Positions 19,909-28,479 are shown, numbered from the stretch's first letter. The stretch: 36,147 nucleotides of DNA from Gammaproteobacteria bacterium (GCA_027366635.1 DAHXNE010000081.1:1-36147), one strand, 5' to 3'. A program made the numbers and translations. Notes: a model not told the origin generated them from the letters alone.

Positions 19909-20199
19909 TCAGTTGGCGAGGCCAAACTGCCGGAGTTTCTTGCGCAGCGTGCCGCGGTTGATCCCGAGGATGTCGGCGGCGCGGCTCTGGTTGCCCGCGG
20001 CGTAATCGAGCACCACGCGAAACAGCGGCTCCTCCACCTCGCGCAGCACCAGATCGTACAGTCCGCCCGGATGCGAGCCGTTCAGGTGCGTGAAGTAATC
20101 GCTAAGCGCCCGTTCGGCGTGGCTGCGCAGCGGCAGCTCGTGACCGTTGATGCGAATGTCGGTCTCGGGCCGGACCCCATTCCTGTTGTTTGCTGCCAT
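19909..20199 (-). CDS. fis: Nucleoid-associated DNA-bending protein Fis
   Basis: Fis bends DNA and regulates rRNA and many growth-rate genes. The 96-residue product (E. coli 98) ends in the characteristic helix-turn-helix GNQSRAADILGINRGTLRKKL (69-89), with PLFRVVLDYAAGNQ before it. The N-terminal beta-hairpin arm is less conserved, as usual. It follows dusB by 27 bp, the conserved gammaproteobacterial dusB-fis order, and precedes purH by 9 bp. In E. coli dusB-fis transcription is strongly growth-phase controlled; if that holds here, purHD would follow the same control, but this is inference. Confidence 0.96.
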   Translation of the reverse strand: MAANNRNGVRPETDIRINGHELPLRSHAERALSDYFTHLNGSHPGGLYDLVLREVEEPLFRVVLDYAAGNQSRAADILGINRGTLRKKLRQFGLAN

Positions 20200-20226
20200 G
20201 TTGGTTTCTCAAATGAGTTCGCGGGC

Positions 20227-21324
20227 TCAGGCCGCGCGCACCGCGCCGGTGTCATTGCCGGCGAAGCCCCCGGATCGTACGTTCTGTTGCGCGATCCCCG
20301 CTCGACACTCTACCCTGGCGGGCGTCCCGGCCGCCGGCTTATCGCTGTCGCGCTCGGCCCATGCGTCGAAGTATCGGCGTACACCGGCCAGCTGCGCGGC
20401 GGTGCTCGTCGCCGACATCAGGTCGGCGCGGACCGGCTCCGGATCGGGCAGGTGGCGCTCGCAATACCAGCCGATGTGTTTGCGGGCGATGCGCACGCCT
20501 GCTTCCTCGCCGTAGAAGCCGTACAGGGAATCGAGATGCGCGCTGATGATATCACGCACCTCGGCGGGCGCGAGCGGCGCGTCGGCCCGCGCTTTCAAGA
20601 ATGAGTCGATAACCCGAAAGATCCACGGCTGACCGAAGCTCGCGCGCCCGATCATGACACCGTCGGCGCCAGTGAAATCAATCACTTTGCGCGCATCTGG
20701 GGGCGTGCGGATGTCGCCGTTGGCGAACACTGGAATCTGCACCGTGCTCTTGATTTCGCGGATCGTTTGATATTCAGCTTCGCCTTGGTAGAAATCCGCG
20801 CGCGTGCGGCCGTGAACCGCGAGTGCCTGGATGCCACAGCGCTCGGCAATGCGTGCGATCTGCACACCGTTGCGGTGATCGTGGTCCCATCCGGTGCGGA
20901 TCTTGAGAGTGACCGGCACGGCGACCGCCTGCACAACCGCGGTGAGGATGCGCGCGACGAGTGCTTCATCGCGCAGCAGCGCCGAGCCGCACAGCTTGCC
21001 GCACACCTTCTTCGCCGGGCAGCCCATGTTCAAGTCGATGATCTGCGCGCCGCGCTCGACGCTCATACGGGCGGCCTCGGCCAGCATCAGCGGCTCGGCG
21101 CCCGCGAGCTGCACGACGCGCGGCTCGGGCTCGCCCGCGTGATCGAGGCGGCGACGTGACTTCGGCGTATGCCACAGCTGCGTGTCGCAGGTGAGCATCT
21201 CCGCAGCGGCGAGCCCCGCGCCGAGTCGACGGCAGAGCACCCGAAATGGGCGGTCGGTGACGCCCGCCATGGGCGCGAGCACGACCCGTGACGTGAGCGG
21301 GTATGGGCCGATGCGCAGCGTCAT
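20227..21324 (-). CDS. dusB: tRNA-dihydrouridine synthase B
   Basis: DusB is an FMN enzyme that reduces uridine to dihydrouridine in the tRNA D-loop. The 365-residue product shows VVLAPMAGVTDRPFR (14-28), the catalytic Cys in NMGCPAKKVCGK (Cys102), KIRTGWD, VHGRTRADFYQGEA and VFANGDI, then GADGVMIGRASFGQPW near the phosphate site. It is about 40 residues longer than E. coli DusB (321), with a divergent C-terminal tail after the AGVRRYFDAWAERDS segment. The ATG overlaps the stop of the DUF3426 gene by 4 bp (ATGA), which fixes the start; fis follows. Confidence 0.95.
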   Translation of the reverse strand: MTLRIGPYPLTSRVVLAPMAGVTDRPFRVLCRRLGAGLAAAEMLTCDTQLWHTPKSRRRLDHAGEPEPRVVQLAGAEPLMLAEAARMSVERGAQIIDLNMGCPAKKVCGKLCGSALLRDEALVARILTAVVQAVAVPVTLKIRTGWDHDHRNGVQIARIAERCGIQALAVHGRTRADFYQGEAEYQTIREIKSTVQIPVFANGDIRTPPDARKVIDFTGADGVMIGRASFGQPWIFRVIDSFLKARADAPLAPAEVRDIISAHLDSLYGFYGEEAGVRIARKHIGWYCERHLPDPEPVRADLMSATSTAAQLAGVRRYFDAWAERDSDKPAAGTPARVECRAGIAQQNVRSGGFAGNDTGAVRAA

Positions 21325-22295
21325 TGCCGTCCGTGGGTGCAGACCACCGAACCGGCTTCGCGCAGGCATGTGTCGATCTCGAATCCGACGGCCTGCGGAC
21401 CGGGGCTGACGAAGCTGACGGTTGCGTCGACGCGCTGGCCCGCAGCAAGCATCGCGGCCGGATTGGAGGATGCCGGCAGATAATCTTGCGGCGCGATGTC
21501 GCGGGCGGAGACGGTCCGTCCGTAGCGGTTCTGAAGCGTGACCCGCAGCAGCGGCAGAGGCAGCGGCCAGCGTCCCATATTGGCAATGCTCGCCCGCACC
21601 GTGATCTGGTGAGGATCGGTGCCGTTGACCGCGGCGCCGAGCTGACGGGCGTCATAGTCATGCACGTTCCAAAGCGGGTGGACCGGGATACCGAGCGCGC
21701 CATAGAACGTGCGCAGCGGAGCACCGATCGACGGCAGGGTCGCGAGCGACCCGCGGTAGTGGTTGACGATTTGCCCGGCCAGGAGCAGCGCCAGGACGAA
21801 CGCGCCCGCCAGCCAGGCGCCCGTGTGCCGCGCCTCGGAGGTGTCGAGGGCAAATTCGGCGGGCGGCTCCAGCTCGCTCGAGGCGGCCTCGGCGGCCGGC
21901 TGCGCGGGCGGCGGATGCGGCGACAGAACTGGGTCGGGCGCCGCCTCGAGCGGCTGCGCCTCGAGCGCACTCGCGTCCGCCTCGATCGTCTCGTCTGTCG
22001 TCTCGGGCGCCGTGGGTTCGACGGGTTGCTCGTGCGGCAGCTGATCCTCGGCAGACGGCACCGCAAACTCGGAGGTCTGTTCCCGCATGTCCGGTTGGCT
22101 TGCGTCCGGCAAGAGCGGCGCGGCCCCCGCGGGCGCAGCCACCTCCGGCCGCAACTCGGAGGTCGACTCGGCCAGTGATTCCAGCGCGTTGAATACACTG
22201 CGGCAGCGGCCGCAGCGCACGTGTCCGTGCGCGGCGCGCAAGTCGGCCGCCGTAACGACCAACATCAGGCTGCATTTTGGGCAGGAGGTGAGCAT
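21321..22295 (-). CDS. Zinc-ribbon (MJ0042-type) and DUF3426 membrane protein
   Basis: A 324-residue protein with three parts. Residues 1-40 hold a zinc ribbon with four cysteines (CPKC at 5-8, CGRC at 28-31). Residues 41-158 are a low-complexity Ala/Pro/Glu linker, probably unfolded. One transmembrane segment (about 160-177, AWLAGAFVLALLLAGQIV) leads to a C-terminal DUF3426 domain, predicted in the periplasm, with the family-like NMGRWPLPLPLLRVTLQNRYG stretch. The function of the family is not established. It sits 1 bp after the prmA stop and overlaps dusB, the same place as in Pseudomonas and Xanthomonas relatives as I recall them. Start chosen at the ATG right before the zinc ribbon. Confidence 0.87.
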   Translation of the reverse strand: MLTSCPKCSLMLVVTAADLRAAHGHVRCGRCRSVFNALESLAESTSELRPEVAAPAGAAPLLPDASQPDMREQTSEFAVPSAEDQLPHEQPVEPTAPETTDETIEADASALEAQPLEAAPDPVLSPHPPPAQPAAEAASSELEPPAEFALDTSEARHTGAWLAGAFVLALLLAGQIVNHYRGSLATLPSIGAPLRTFYGALGIPVHPLWNVHDYDARQLGAAVNGTDPHQITVRASIANMGRWPLPLPLLRVTLQNRYGRTVSARDIAPQDYLPASSNPAAMLAAGQRVDATVSFVSPGPQAVGFEIDTCLREAGSVVCTHGRQ

Positions 22296-22296
22296 G

Positions 22297-23202
22297 TCAT
22301 TGCGCGGTGGCTTGAGCCGCCGAGCTGTTGCGAGAGCCACTGAGTCCGATCCAGCCCTCGCGCGCGCCGAATGGATTGAGCGCGAACCACGGCGCATAGG
22401 CCTGTCGGGCTTCTTCCGCCTGGCTCTCGAGCAGTCCCGCGAGCAGGATCCGGCCTTGCGGTTGCACGAGCGCGCCGAAGCGCGGCGCCAGCGTCACGAG
22501 CGGCGTCAGGAGAATATTGGCCATGAGCAGCGCCACCGTGGCGCCGAGCGCCTCGGCCGACTCGTACCGCCGGATGTGCCGCGTCAGTCCATTCACAGCA
22601 GCATTGTCGCGCGTTGCGATCAGTGCCTGTGGATCGATGTCGAAGCAGTGCACCGCGCGCGCGCCCAAGCGTGCGGCTGCCAGCGCGAGTATCCCGGAGC
22701 CGCAGCCGTAATCGATGACGTCGCAGTCGACGGGTGGATGCGCATCTAGCCACTCGAGGCACAGCGCGGTGGTGGGATGCGTGCCGGTCCCGAACGCCAG
22801 GCCTGGGTCGAGCCGGACCACCGCGGCATCCGGCTCCGTCACCTGTTCGTGATGGGGGCAAATCCACAGTCGCCGGCCGAAGCGTCGGGCGTGAAATTCA
22901 CGGAGCCATTCGCGTTCCCAGGCCCGATCGGCGATCCAGCTTACCTCGATCTGGGCCGGATCGAGGCCGAGGGCGGCGCCGAGCCCGTGCACCGTGGTGT
23001 CCTGCGGCGTGCCGGGCGCGAACAGCGCCTGCAATCGCGTGGCGGGCCAGAGCCGCATTTCCCCCGGAGCCGGCTCCAGCACCGGCTCATCGCGCGCATC
23101 GGCCAGAGTGATCGCGCTGGCGCCGCAGTCCATGCACGCCTGTTCGGCGGCCTCTATCGGCAGCGCGCCCAGATCGAAGCTGATCTGCAGGAACTGGCTC
23201 AT
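22297..23202 (-). CDS. prmA: Ribosomal protein L11 methyltransferase
   Basis: PrmA trimethylates several amino groups of ribosomal protein L11. The 301-residue product (E. coli 293) begins with a small substrate-recognition domain, followed by RRLWICPHHEQ, LDPGLAFGTGTHPTT (131-145), the SAM loop VIDYGCGSGILALAA (162-176) and the MANILLTPL motif, the expected order. I chose the ATG at 23202 because the N-terminus MSQFLQISFDLG then aligns with E. coli PrmA. An upstream ATG at 23253 overlaps the accC stop (ATGA) and would add 17 residues; coupling makes it a real alternative. The DUF3426 gene follows after 1 bp. Confidence 0.95.
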   Translation of the reverse strand: MSQFLQISFDLGALPIEAAEQACMDCGASAITLADARDEPVLEPAPGEMRLWPATRLQALFAPGTPQDTTVHGLGAALGLDPAQIEVSWIADRAWEREWLREFHARRFGRRLWICPHHEQVTEPDAAVVRLDPGLAFGTGTHPTTALCLEWLDAHPPVDCDVIDYGCGSGILALAAARLGARAVHCFDIDPQALIATRDNAAVNGLTRHIRRYESAEALGATVALLMANILLTPLVTLAPRFGALVQPQGRILLAGLLESQAEEARQAYAPWFALNPFGAREGWIGLSGSRNSSAAQATAQ

Positions 23203-23249
23203 GTGCTTGACCGCTGACGCGCCGGAACCGCAGGTCCGGCGCGGAAATC

Positions 23250-24593
23250 TCATTTCAGACCCAGCCGCCGCTCCAGGTAGTGGATGTCGGTGCCGCCTTT
23301 CTGGAAAGCCGCATGATTGCAGATTTCCTGGTGCAGCGGCACGTTGGTCTTGATGCCTTCGATCACCATCTCCGTCAGCGCGTTGCGCATGCGGGCAATC
23401 GCCGTCTCGCGCGTTTCGCCGTGCGTGATGAGCTTGGCGATCAGCGAATCGTAATTCGGCGGTACGTTGTAACCGGAGTAGATGTGACTGTCGACGCGCA
23501 CGCCGGGGCCGCCGGGCGCGTGCCAGAGGCGCACCGGGCCGGGGGACGGCATGAACGTCTTGGCATCCTCGGCATTGATGCGGCACTCGATCGCGTGGCC
23601 GCGCACCTGCACGTCGTTCTGTACGTAGGGCAGCCGCTCGCCAGCGGCGATGAGCAATTGCGCTCTGACCAGATCGATGCCCGTGACGAGCTCGGTGACC
23701 GGGTGCTCGACCTGAATGCGGGTGTTCATTTCGATGAAATAGAACTCCCCGTCCTGATAGAGGAATTCGAGCGTGCCGGCGCTGCGATAGCCGACTGCCG
23801 AGCAGGCCTCCACGCACCGATCGCCCATGACGCGACGCTGTCGGGCGGTAATGCCCGGCGCCGGGGCTTCCTCCAGCACCTTCTGGTGGCGGCGCTGCAT
23901 CGAGCAATCGCGCTCGCCGAGATGGATCACATTGCCGTGATGGTCGGCCAGGACCTGGAACTCGATATGCCGCGGGCGCTCGAGGTACTTTTCCATGTAC
24001 ACCTGATCGTTGCCGAACGCGGCCTGGGCTTCACTGCGCGTGACACCGATGGCGTTCATCAGGGCGGCATCGCTGTGTACCACGCGCATGCCTCGGCCGC
24101 CGCCGCCGCCCGACGCCTTGATGATCACTGGATAGCCGATGTCGCGGGCGATGCGCAGGTTTTCGTCCGCATCGTCCCCCAGCTTGCCGTCCGAGCCGGG
24201 TACGCAGGGCACTCCGTGCGCCTTCATGACGCGTATGGCCGATACCTTGTCACCCATGATGCGGATCGTTTCCGCTTTCGGTCCGACGAACACGAATCCG
24301 CTGTTCTCGACGCGCTCGGCGAAATCGGCGTTCTCGGAGAGGAATCCGTAGCCCGGATGAATCGCGACGGCATCGGTCACCTCCGCGGCGCTGATGATCG
24401 CGGGCATGTTCAGGTAACTGGCCGCGCTGGCGGGGGGGCCGATGCACACCGACTCGTCGGCGAGCAGGACGTGCTTGAGGCTGTAGTCGGCGGTCGAGTG
24501 CACCGCGACGGTTTTCAAGCCGAGTTCGCGGCACGCGCGCAGGATGCGCAGGGCGATTTCGCCGCGGTTTGCGATCAGGACTTTCTCGAGCAT
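23250..24593 (-). CDS. accC: Acetyl-CoA carboxylase, biotin carboxylase subunit
   Basis: AccC carboxylates the biotin on AccB using ATP and bicarbonate, starting fatty-acid synthesis. The 447-residue product (E. coli 449) has the N-terminal [16 protein letters not shown], the ATP-grasp lysine and glycine-rich loop [16 protein letters not shown] (157-172), the [13 protein letters not shown] block, and the active-site [14 protein letters not shown]. It starts 12 bp after accB, the universal order. Its stop overlaps a possible upstream start of prmA, so translation of the two may be coupled. Confidence 0.98.
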   Translation of the reverse strand: MLEKVLIANRGEIALRILRACRELGLKTVAVHSTADYSLKHVLLADESVCIGPPASAASYLNMPAIISAAEVTDAVAIHPGYGFLSENADFAERVENSGFVFVGPKAETIRIMGDKVSAIRVMKAHGVPCVPGSDGKLGDDADENLRIARDIGYPVIIKASGGGGGRGMRVVHSDAALMNAIGVTRSEAQAAFGNDQVYMEKYLERPRHIEFQVLADHHGNVIHLGERDCSMQRRHQKVLEEAPAPGITARQRRVMGDRCVEACSAVGYRSAGTLEFLYQDGEFYFIEMNTRIQVEHPVTELVTGIDLVRAQLLIAAGERLPYVQNDVQVRGHAIECRINAEDAKTFMPSPGPVRLWHAPGGPGVRVDSHIYSGYNVPPNYDSLIAKLITHGETRETAIARMRNALTEMVIEGIKTNVPLHQEICNHAAFQKGGTDIHYLERRLGLK

Positions 24594-24605
24594 GACGGCC
24601 GGCGC

Positions 24606-25046
24606 TTATTCGATCACGAACAGGGGCTGCCCGTACTCGACGGGGTCACCGTTGCGCGCCATGATCGAGGTGATACGCCCGGCCCGGTCGGCCTCGATCT
24701 GATTCATCATCTTCATTGCTTCGATGATGCACAGTACCTGGCCGACCTTGATTTCATCGCCGATCTCAACGAACGACTTGGCCCCCGGGGTTGGCGAGGC
24801 ATAGAAGGTCCCGACCATGGGCGCGGTGACCACGTGCTCATTCGGGCGCGCTTTGGGCGCCTCCGCCGCCGGCGCCGTGGGTGCCGGGACGGGCGCCGCG
24901 GCGATCTGTGGCAAAGCGTGCAGCATCGCGCTGCCGGTCGGCATGCGGCTGATGCGCACCGATTCCTCGCCTTCCTTGATCTCGATTTCCGCGATGCCCG
25001 ATTCCTCGAGCAGCTCGATCAATTTCTTGATTTTGCGAATATCCAT
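24606..25046 (-). CDS. accB: Acetyl-CoA carboxylase, biotin carboxyl carrier protein
   Basis: AccB carries biotin between the biotin carboxylase and the carboxyltransferase. The 146-residue product has an N-terminal helix ([17 protein letters not shown]), a flexible Ala/Pro-rich linker (about 48-70) and a C-terminal biotinyl domain with the modified lysine in EAMKMMNQI (Lys112) and the protruding thumb-type [12 protein letters not shown] segment seen in AccB. AAAGGGG lies about 9 bases before the ATG. aroQ is 54 bp upstream and accC 12 bp downstream; in E. coli and Pseudomonas aroQ-accB-accC is also the order. Confidence 0.98.
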   Translation of the reverse strand: MDIRKIKKLIELLEESGIAEIEIKEGEESVRISRMPTGSAMLHALPQIAAAPVPAPTAPAAEAPKARPNEHVVTAPMVGTFYASPTPGAKSFVEIGDEIKVGQVLCIIEAMKMMNQIEADRAGRITSIMARNGDPVEYGQPLFVIE

Positions 25047-25100
25047 GTGAAAAAGCCCCTTTGCGTCATGGGACGGTCAGCGTGGGAATGCGCCTCGAGG

Positions 25101-25556
25101 TCAGCGTGCGCGCGGCGTGCCGCTCACCTGCCGGGCCGCGGCCCGGACCGCCAACTCATACCCGAAGGCGCCAAAACCTGAAATCACCCCGACGGCGATG
25201 TCGGAGAAGTAGGAGTGGTGCCGAAACACCTCGCGCGCGCGGGGATTGGACAGGTGCACCTCGATCAGCGGGATACGTACGGCCAGGACCGCATCGCGCA
25301 GCGCGATGCTGGTGTGCGTGAAAGCGCCGGGATTGAAGATGAGGCAAGCCACCTCATCGGCGACGGCGCGCTGGATTCGTTCCACCAGCTCATGCTCGGC
25401 GTTGCTTTGAAAGCACTGCAGCGTGCAGCCGCTCTCTCGCGCACAGTCGGCGGCGCGCTGCTCGATGGCCTGCAGGGTGTCCGACCCGTACACCTGGGGC
25501 TCGCGGGTGCCGAGCAGGTTCAGATTCGGTCCGTTGAGGAGTAACAGGCGAGTCAT
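25101..25556 (-). CDS. aroQ: 3-Dehydroquinate dehydratase, type II
   Basis: AroQ removes water from 3-dehydroquinate in the shikimate pathway. The 151-residue type II enzyme shows [20 protein letters not shown] with the catalytic Tyr23, the [16 protein letters not shown] block, and the His of EVHLSN followed by the flexible-loop residues near [10 protein letters not shown], then [15 protein letters not shown]. Type II enzymes form dodecamers in the cytoplasm. The start [10 protein letters not shown] at 25556 matches the family; longer frames upstream are not family-like. A perfect 8-bp dyad lies 18-44 bp before the start and may control aroQ-accBC. Confidence 0.97.
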   Translation of the reverse strand: MTRLLLLNGPNLNLLGTREPQVYGSDTLQAIEQRAADCARESGCTLQCFQSNAEHELVERIQRAVADEVACLIFNPGAFTHTSIALRDAVLAVRIPLIEVHLSNPRAREVFRHHSYFSDIAVGVISGFGAFGYELAVRAAARQVSGTPRAR

Positions 25557-25573
25557 CAGGCGTGTGCGGGTCC

Positions 25574-25600
25574 AATTGCGGCGGATTCGCGTCCGCAATT
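25574..25600. promoter_or_regulatory. Perfect dyad AATTGCGG-N11-CCGCAATT before aroQ
   Basis: Two 8-bp arms (25574-25581 and 25593-25600) are separated by 11 bp, 18 bp upstream of the aroQ ATG. The spacer offers an alternative shorter stem GCGGA...TCCGC. The position fits either an operator overlapping the transcription start or a hairpin in the 5' leader. A possible -10 (TAGGGT, minus strand) lies just upstream. I cannot name a regulator. Confidence 0.5.
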
Positions 25601-25953
25601 TACCCTAATTTCACAGAAGGTGGCCAGAATTTGTGCCGAATGGCATAGATCAGGAGCGAAAACCCGTCAGCTGTCCAACGGGGGATCCGCACATCGCAGG
25701 CCGGGTGATCCCACAGGCGATCCGCGGACGAGCCGGGGGCAAGGCGACGCTCCGGTGGTCCAAGGCGGCGATCCCATTCAGGATCCATTGTGCCTGCGCC
25801 GCGCGCAGCACTCAAACCTTGACCATCACGATGCGGCTGCGCGCATCGACGAATACAGAGAACGACGGCCGCCATTGCGCGCGCGGCTTGCCTTCGTGCC
25901 GGTCGGTGCTCCGCTGAGAATTTGAGAATTGAGGATAGCGGATTGCGGCGCGC

Positions 25954-25968
25954 CGGGGCGATGCCCCG
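25954..25968 (-). terminator. GC-rich hairpin 11 bp after the dsbD stop
   Basis: CGGGGC-GAT-GCCCCG is a perfect 6-bp stem with a 3-base loop, immediately downstream of dsbD on the minus strand. No T-run follows, so it is a weak candidate for an intrinsic terminator. Together with the gap that follows, it suggests cutA-dsbD may be a separate transcription unit from aroQ-accBC. Confidence 0.35.
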
Positions 25969-25979
25969 CCGAGCGTTGA

Positions 25980-27854
25980 TCAGGTCGGCCGACGGATTGC
26001 GAATGCCGCTTGCACGCGGCGCAGAAACGCCGTGGCGCCCAGGTAGCCGACGACCTGGAATCGCCTTCGCTGCCGCCCCGAGCGACTGTAGAACGCGACC
26101 GTGGGCGGCCCGTAGATGCCGAAATACCGCAGCAGCGCCTGGTCGGCCGCGTTGTTCGCAGTGACATTGGCGCGCAACAGGACGGTGCGCGCGAGCGCCC
26201 GGCGCACCGCTGGATTGGCAAACGTGGTCGCATTCATCTGTTTGCAGGATGCGCACCAGTCCGCGTAGAAATCGACCATGACCGTGCGGTGCTCGCGCGC
26301 GGCCCGCCGGACCGCATCTTGCAGGTCGGCGACCGAGCCGACGTCGGTGAAGCGCAAGTGCGGCGTACGCGAGAAGCTCAGCGGCGCCAGAGGATGGGTG
26401 GCGCCCAGAGTGGCCCCGGCGACCAGCGTCAGTCCATACAGGCACGCGATGATCCCCGCGCAGCGCTGCACCCAGCGCCCGCCGGTCGGGCCGCGCCCAT
26501 CGCTCCACAAGGCCCATGCCGCAGCCAGGACCGGCACGGCCCAGAGCGCCAGCGTCAGGCGCGCCGGGAGCAGGCGCGAAAGCATCCACACCGCCACGGC
26601 CAGCATCCCGGCGCCGAAGAGCTTTTTCACAGTACCCATCCAGGGACCGGTTTTGGGCAGGAGGCGGCCGGCCGAGGCCCCGACGACGAGCAGCGGCGAG
26701 CCCATGCCGATGCTGAGCGCGAACAACGCCACGCCGCCGCGCAGCATCTGGCCGGATTGGCCGATGACCGCCAATGCGCCCACCAGCGCCGGTGCCACGC
26801 AGGTGGTCACGATCAGCGCCGAGAGTGCTCCCATGGCGGCGACTCCGCCCAGGGTTCCGGCGCGCCGGCGGCTGCTGATCTCGGCCAGCCGGGTCTGTAG
26901 GCCCGCAGGCATCTGCACCGTGAACAGACCGAGCATGGCCAGACCCATCGCGGCGAGCACCGCCACGAAGGCGCCCACGATCCAGGGCTGTTGAAAGGCC
27001 GCTTGAACTTCCCGGCCGGCGGCCGCGGCCGCGATGCCCGCGAGTGTGTACGTGAAGGCCATGCCGAGCACGAATGCGGCCGACAGCGTCACGGAACGTC
27101 CGGTGCTCGCTCGGTGCCCGCCGGCAATGATGCCCGAGAGAATCGGGATCATGGGCAGACAGCAGGGCGTGAACGCCAGGGCGAGGCCCGCCAGGTAGAA
27201 CGCGCCGAGCATCGCGAGCAGGCTTCCCGATCGGACGAGATTCGCGAAGCGCGCTTGACTCGACAGCCCGGCGTGCGTGGGTGCGGCCCCAGAGGTCATG
27301 GCCGCAGCGGCAATCCCCGTGCCGCCCCCGGTGCCCCGCGGCAGTCCGACGATGATGGTGTGCGTGATCGGCGGATAGCACAGACCCCGGTCGGCACAAC
27401 CCTGGTACGTGATCGCGAAAGAGGCGTCCTGCGGCGCAGCGGTCGTGCCGCGAATGACGGCGAGCTTGCCGGTGACCGCGAGCCGGTAGATCTGCTCGCG
27501 ACCGAAATAGGGGTCGACCTTGATCTGGCCCGGTGGCAATGCGAGTTGTCCGATCACCGTGCCGGAGAGCGGCACGACGTGGATGCGCTTGCGGTACAGG
27601 TAGTACCCCGGACGGATGGTCCACTCGAGCCGGATACGACGCGGGCCGGGCACCGCTTTGAAATGGAATACCCGGTCGGCGGGCGGGAACGTGCTGCCCA
27701 CCGATTGCGCCGCGCTGAGTGCCGCCAGGACGGCCGCGGCGGGTGGCGCCGATGCCGGACTGCGCGCCCATCCCAGCGGGCAGGCCAGCACTGCCGCCAG
27801 CGCGAGGGCCCAGCACGGCCGCCGGCCGAGCAGTGATCCGCCGCGGGTCGTCAT
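25980..27854 (-). CDS. dsbD: Thiol:disulfide interchange protein DsbD
   Basis: DsbD passes electrons from cytoplasmic thioredoxin across the inner membrane to periplasmic DsbC and related proteins. The 624-residue chain has a signal peptide (to about residue 30), an N-terminal alpha domain with the Cys pair in YQGCADRGLCYPP (Cys153, Cys159), a central domain with about eight membrane segments carrying cysteines in FTPCCLPMIPILSG (231/232) and VTTCVAPALVGAL (352), and a C-terminal thioredoxin-like domain with DFYADWCASCKQMN (Cys534, Cys537). The membrane core has an extra Cys next to the usual one (TPCC). The ATG overlaps the cutA stop by 4 bp (ATGA). The cutA-dsbD pair is conserved in E. coli. 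Confidence 0.96.
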   Translation of the reverse strand: MTTRGGSLLGRRPCWALALAAVLACPLGWARSPASAPPAAAVLAALSAAQSVGSTFPPADRVFHFKAVPGPRRIRLEWTIRPGYYLYRKRIHVVPLSGTVIGQLALPPGQIKVDPYFGREQIYRLAVTGKLAVIRGTTAAPQDASFAITYQGCADRGLCYPPITHTIIVGLPRGTGGGTGIAAAAMTSGAAPTHAGLSSQARFANLVRSGSLLAMLGAFYLAGLALAFTPCCLPMIPILSGIIAGGHRASTGRSVTLSAAFVLGMAFTYTLAGIAAAAAGREVQAAFQQPWIVGAFVAVLAAMGLAMLGLFTVQMPAGLQTRLAEISSRRRAGTLGGVAAMGALSALIVTTCVAPALVGALAVIGQSGQMLRGGVALFALSIGMGSPLLVVGASAGRLLPKTGPWMGTVKKLFGAGMLAVAVWMLSRLLPARLTLALWAVPVLAAAWALWSDGRGPTGGRWVQRCAGIIACLYGLTLVAGATLGATHPLAPLSFSRTPHLRFTDVGSVADLQDAVRRAAREHRTVMVDFYADWCASCKQMNATTFANPAVRRALARTVLLRANVTANNAADQALLRYFGIYGPPTVAFYSRSGRQRRRFQVVGYLGATAFLRRVQAAFAIRRPT

Positions 27855-28195
27855 GCAGTGGCCTCGGCGCTCAGCCACGCAAGATAGGCCGCCGACCCGG
27901 CCGTCACGGGCAGAGCGATGATTTCAGGCACGTCATAGGGGTGCAGCGAGCCGATGCGCTGCTCGAGTTGCGCGTAGCGGCTGGCCCAGGTCTTGATGAT
28001 CAGCAGCACCTCGGGCTGGTCATTTATGCGGCCCTGCCAAGCGTAGGTCGAGCGTACCGGCTGGCGCGTGACGCACGCGGCCAGTCGGGATTCGACCAGT
28101 TCACGCGCGATGCGCTCGGCCGTGGACTCGTCCGGGCAGGTTGTCAGAACCACGAAGAACTCGGTCACGAGCAGGGTACCTGCGAAATCCGTCAT
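27851..28195 (-). CDS. cutA: Divalent-cation tolerance protein CutA
   Basis: CutA is a small trimeric protein first linked to copper tolerance; its exact role is unsettled. The 114-residue product contains VVLTTCPDESTAERIARELVE-like N-terminal sequence, LAACVTRQPVRSTYAW, the metal-region segment IIKTW and the late HPYDVPEIIALPV, all family hallmarks. ATG 28195 is taken as the start; a GTG nine codons later (28168) has a better AGGTA-type site and would give an E. coli-like N-terminus. It diverges from groES across 367 bp and is followed, with a 4-bp overlap, by dsbD. Confidence 0.95.
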   Translation of the reverse strand: MTDFAGTLLVTEFFVVLTTCPDESTAERIARELVESRLAACVTRQPVRSTYAWQGRINDQPEVLLIIKTWASRYAQLEQRIGSLHPYDVPEIIALPVTAGSAAYLAWLSAEATA

Positions 28196-28451
28196 TCTAG
28201 AACGTACCGACCGTGCCGGCGTCAGGGTTCTCCGCAGCGGGCTTCACTGCGGTGCGCATCAGCCGGGCGATCCGTGGGGAAGGCGAGTCCGCCACAGAGG
28301 CGACAGCGTGCGCGCGCCGCCGGATCACAGGCTGTGCGGGAAGCCGAGCAGGGCTGGAATCAAGGAGGCCCGGTTGCGGACCGAGCCGTCGCAGCGTCGC
28401 GTGACCGGCTCGACTCGGGGCTGGGGCCCCAAAAAATTTGCCTCCCTAGGG
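28196..28451. other. Divergent spacer between cutA and the groES promoter
   Basis: The cutA-groES gap is 367 bp; this part holds no supported gene. An 8-bp palindrome TTCTAGAA (28195-28202) touches the cutA start, and GGGGC-TGGG-GCCCC (28418-28431) can form a short hairpin followed by A6. The cutA promoter should be in here but I cannot define boxes. Confidence 0.4.
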
Positions 28452-28479
28452 TTGAAATTCGCGCGACCACGCCCATAAT
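28452..28479 (+). promoter_or_regulatory. groESL promoter: TTGAAA-N16-CATAAT, overlapping a heat-shock-like CCCAT
   Basis: TTGAAA (28452-28457) and CATAAT (28474-28479) are 16 bp apart, a good housekeeping promoter. The same stretch reads GTTGAA followed by GCCCATAAT, similar to the heat-shock sigma-32 consensus (CTTGAA and CCCCAT), so both sigma factors may use it. Transcription would start inside the CIRCE element just downstream. Confidence 0.65.

Larger units (their letters stand above)
25557..25979. other. 423-bp gap between dsbD and aroQ, no gene supported
   Basis: Short frames are open on both strands but none has a ribosome site and a family-like product. Minus-strand frames start only with late ATG or GTG codons (for example near 25785) and the ATG-started one has many A/T third positions, unlike the flanking genes. 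The stretch holds a hairpin after the dsbD stop (25954-25968), a tandem TGAGAATT repeated twice (25915-25930) and the dyad before aroQ (25574-25600). It may contain the promoter of the aroQ-accBC part of the series, or the decayed remains of a gene. Confidence 0.45.

Noticed and set aside
23280-25181. Long open frame of 633 codons on the plus strand
   Set aside because: Antisense to accC and accB; the product has no family-like motifs and no ribosome site.
25600-25785. Minus-strand short frame of about 62 codons in the dsbD-aroQ gap
   Set aside because: Third codon positions are far less GC-rich than in neighbours, no ribosome site, no recognised family.
25620-25925. Plus-strand frames of about 95-100 codons in the dsbD-aroQ gap
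   Set aside because: Opposite to the direction of surrounding genes, no motif, no ribosome site.
28418-28440. GGGGC-TGGG-GCCCC hairpin followed by A6 upstream of groES
   Set aside because: Considered as a terminator for either strand, but the A/T tract is on the wrong side: A follows on the plus strand, and on the minus strand the T-run precedes the hairpin.
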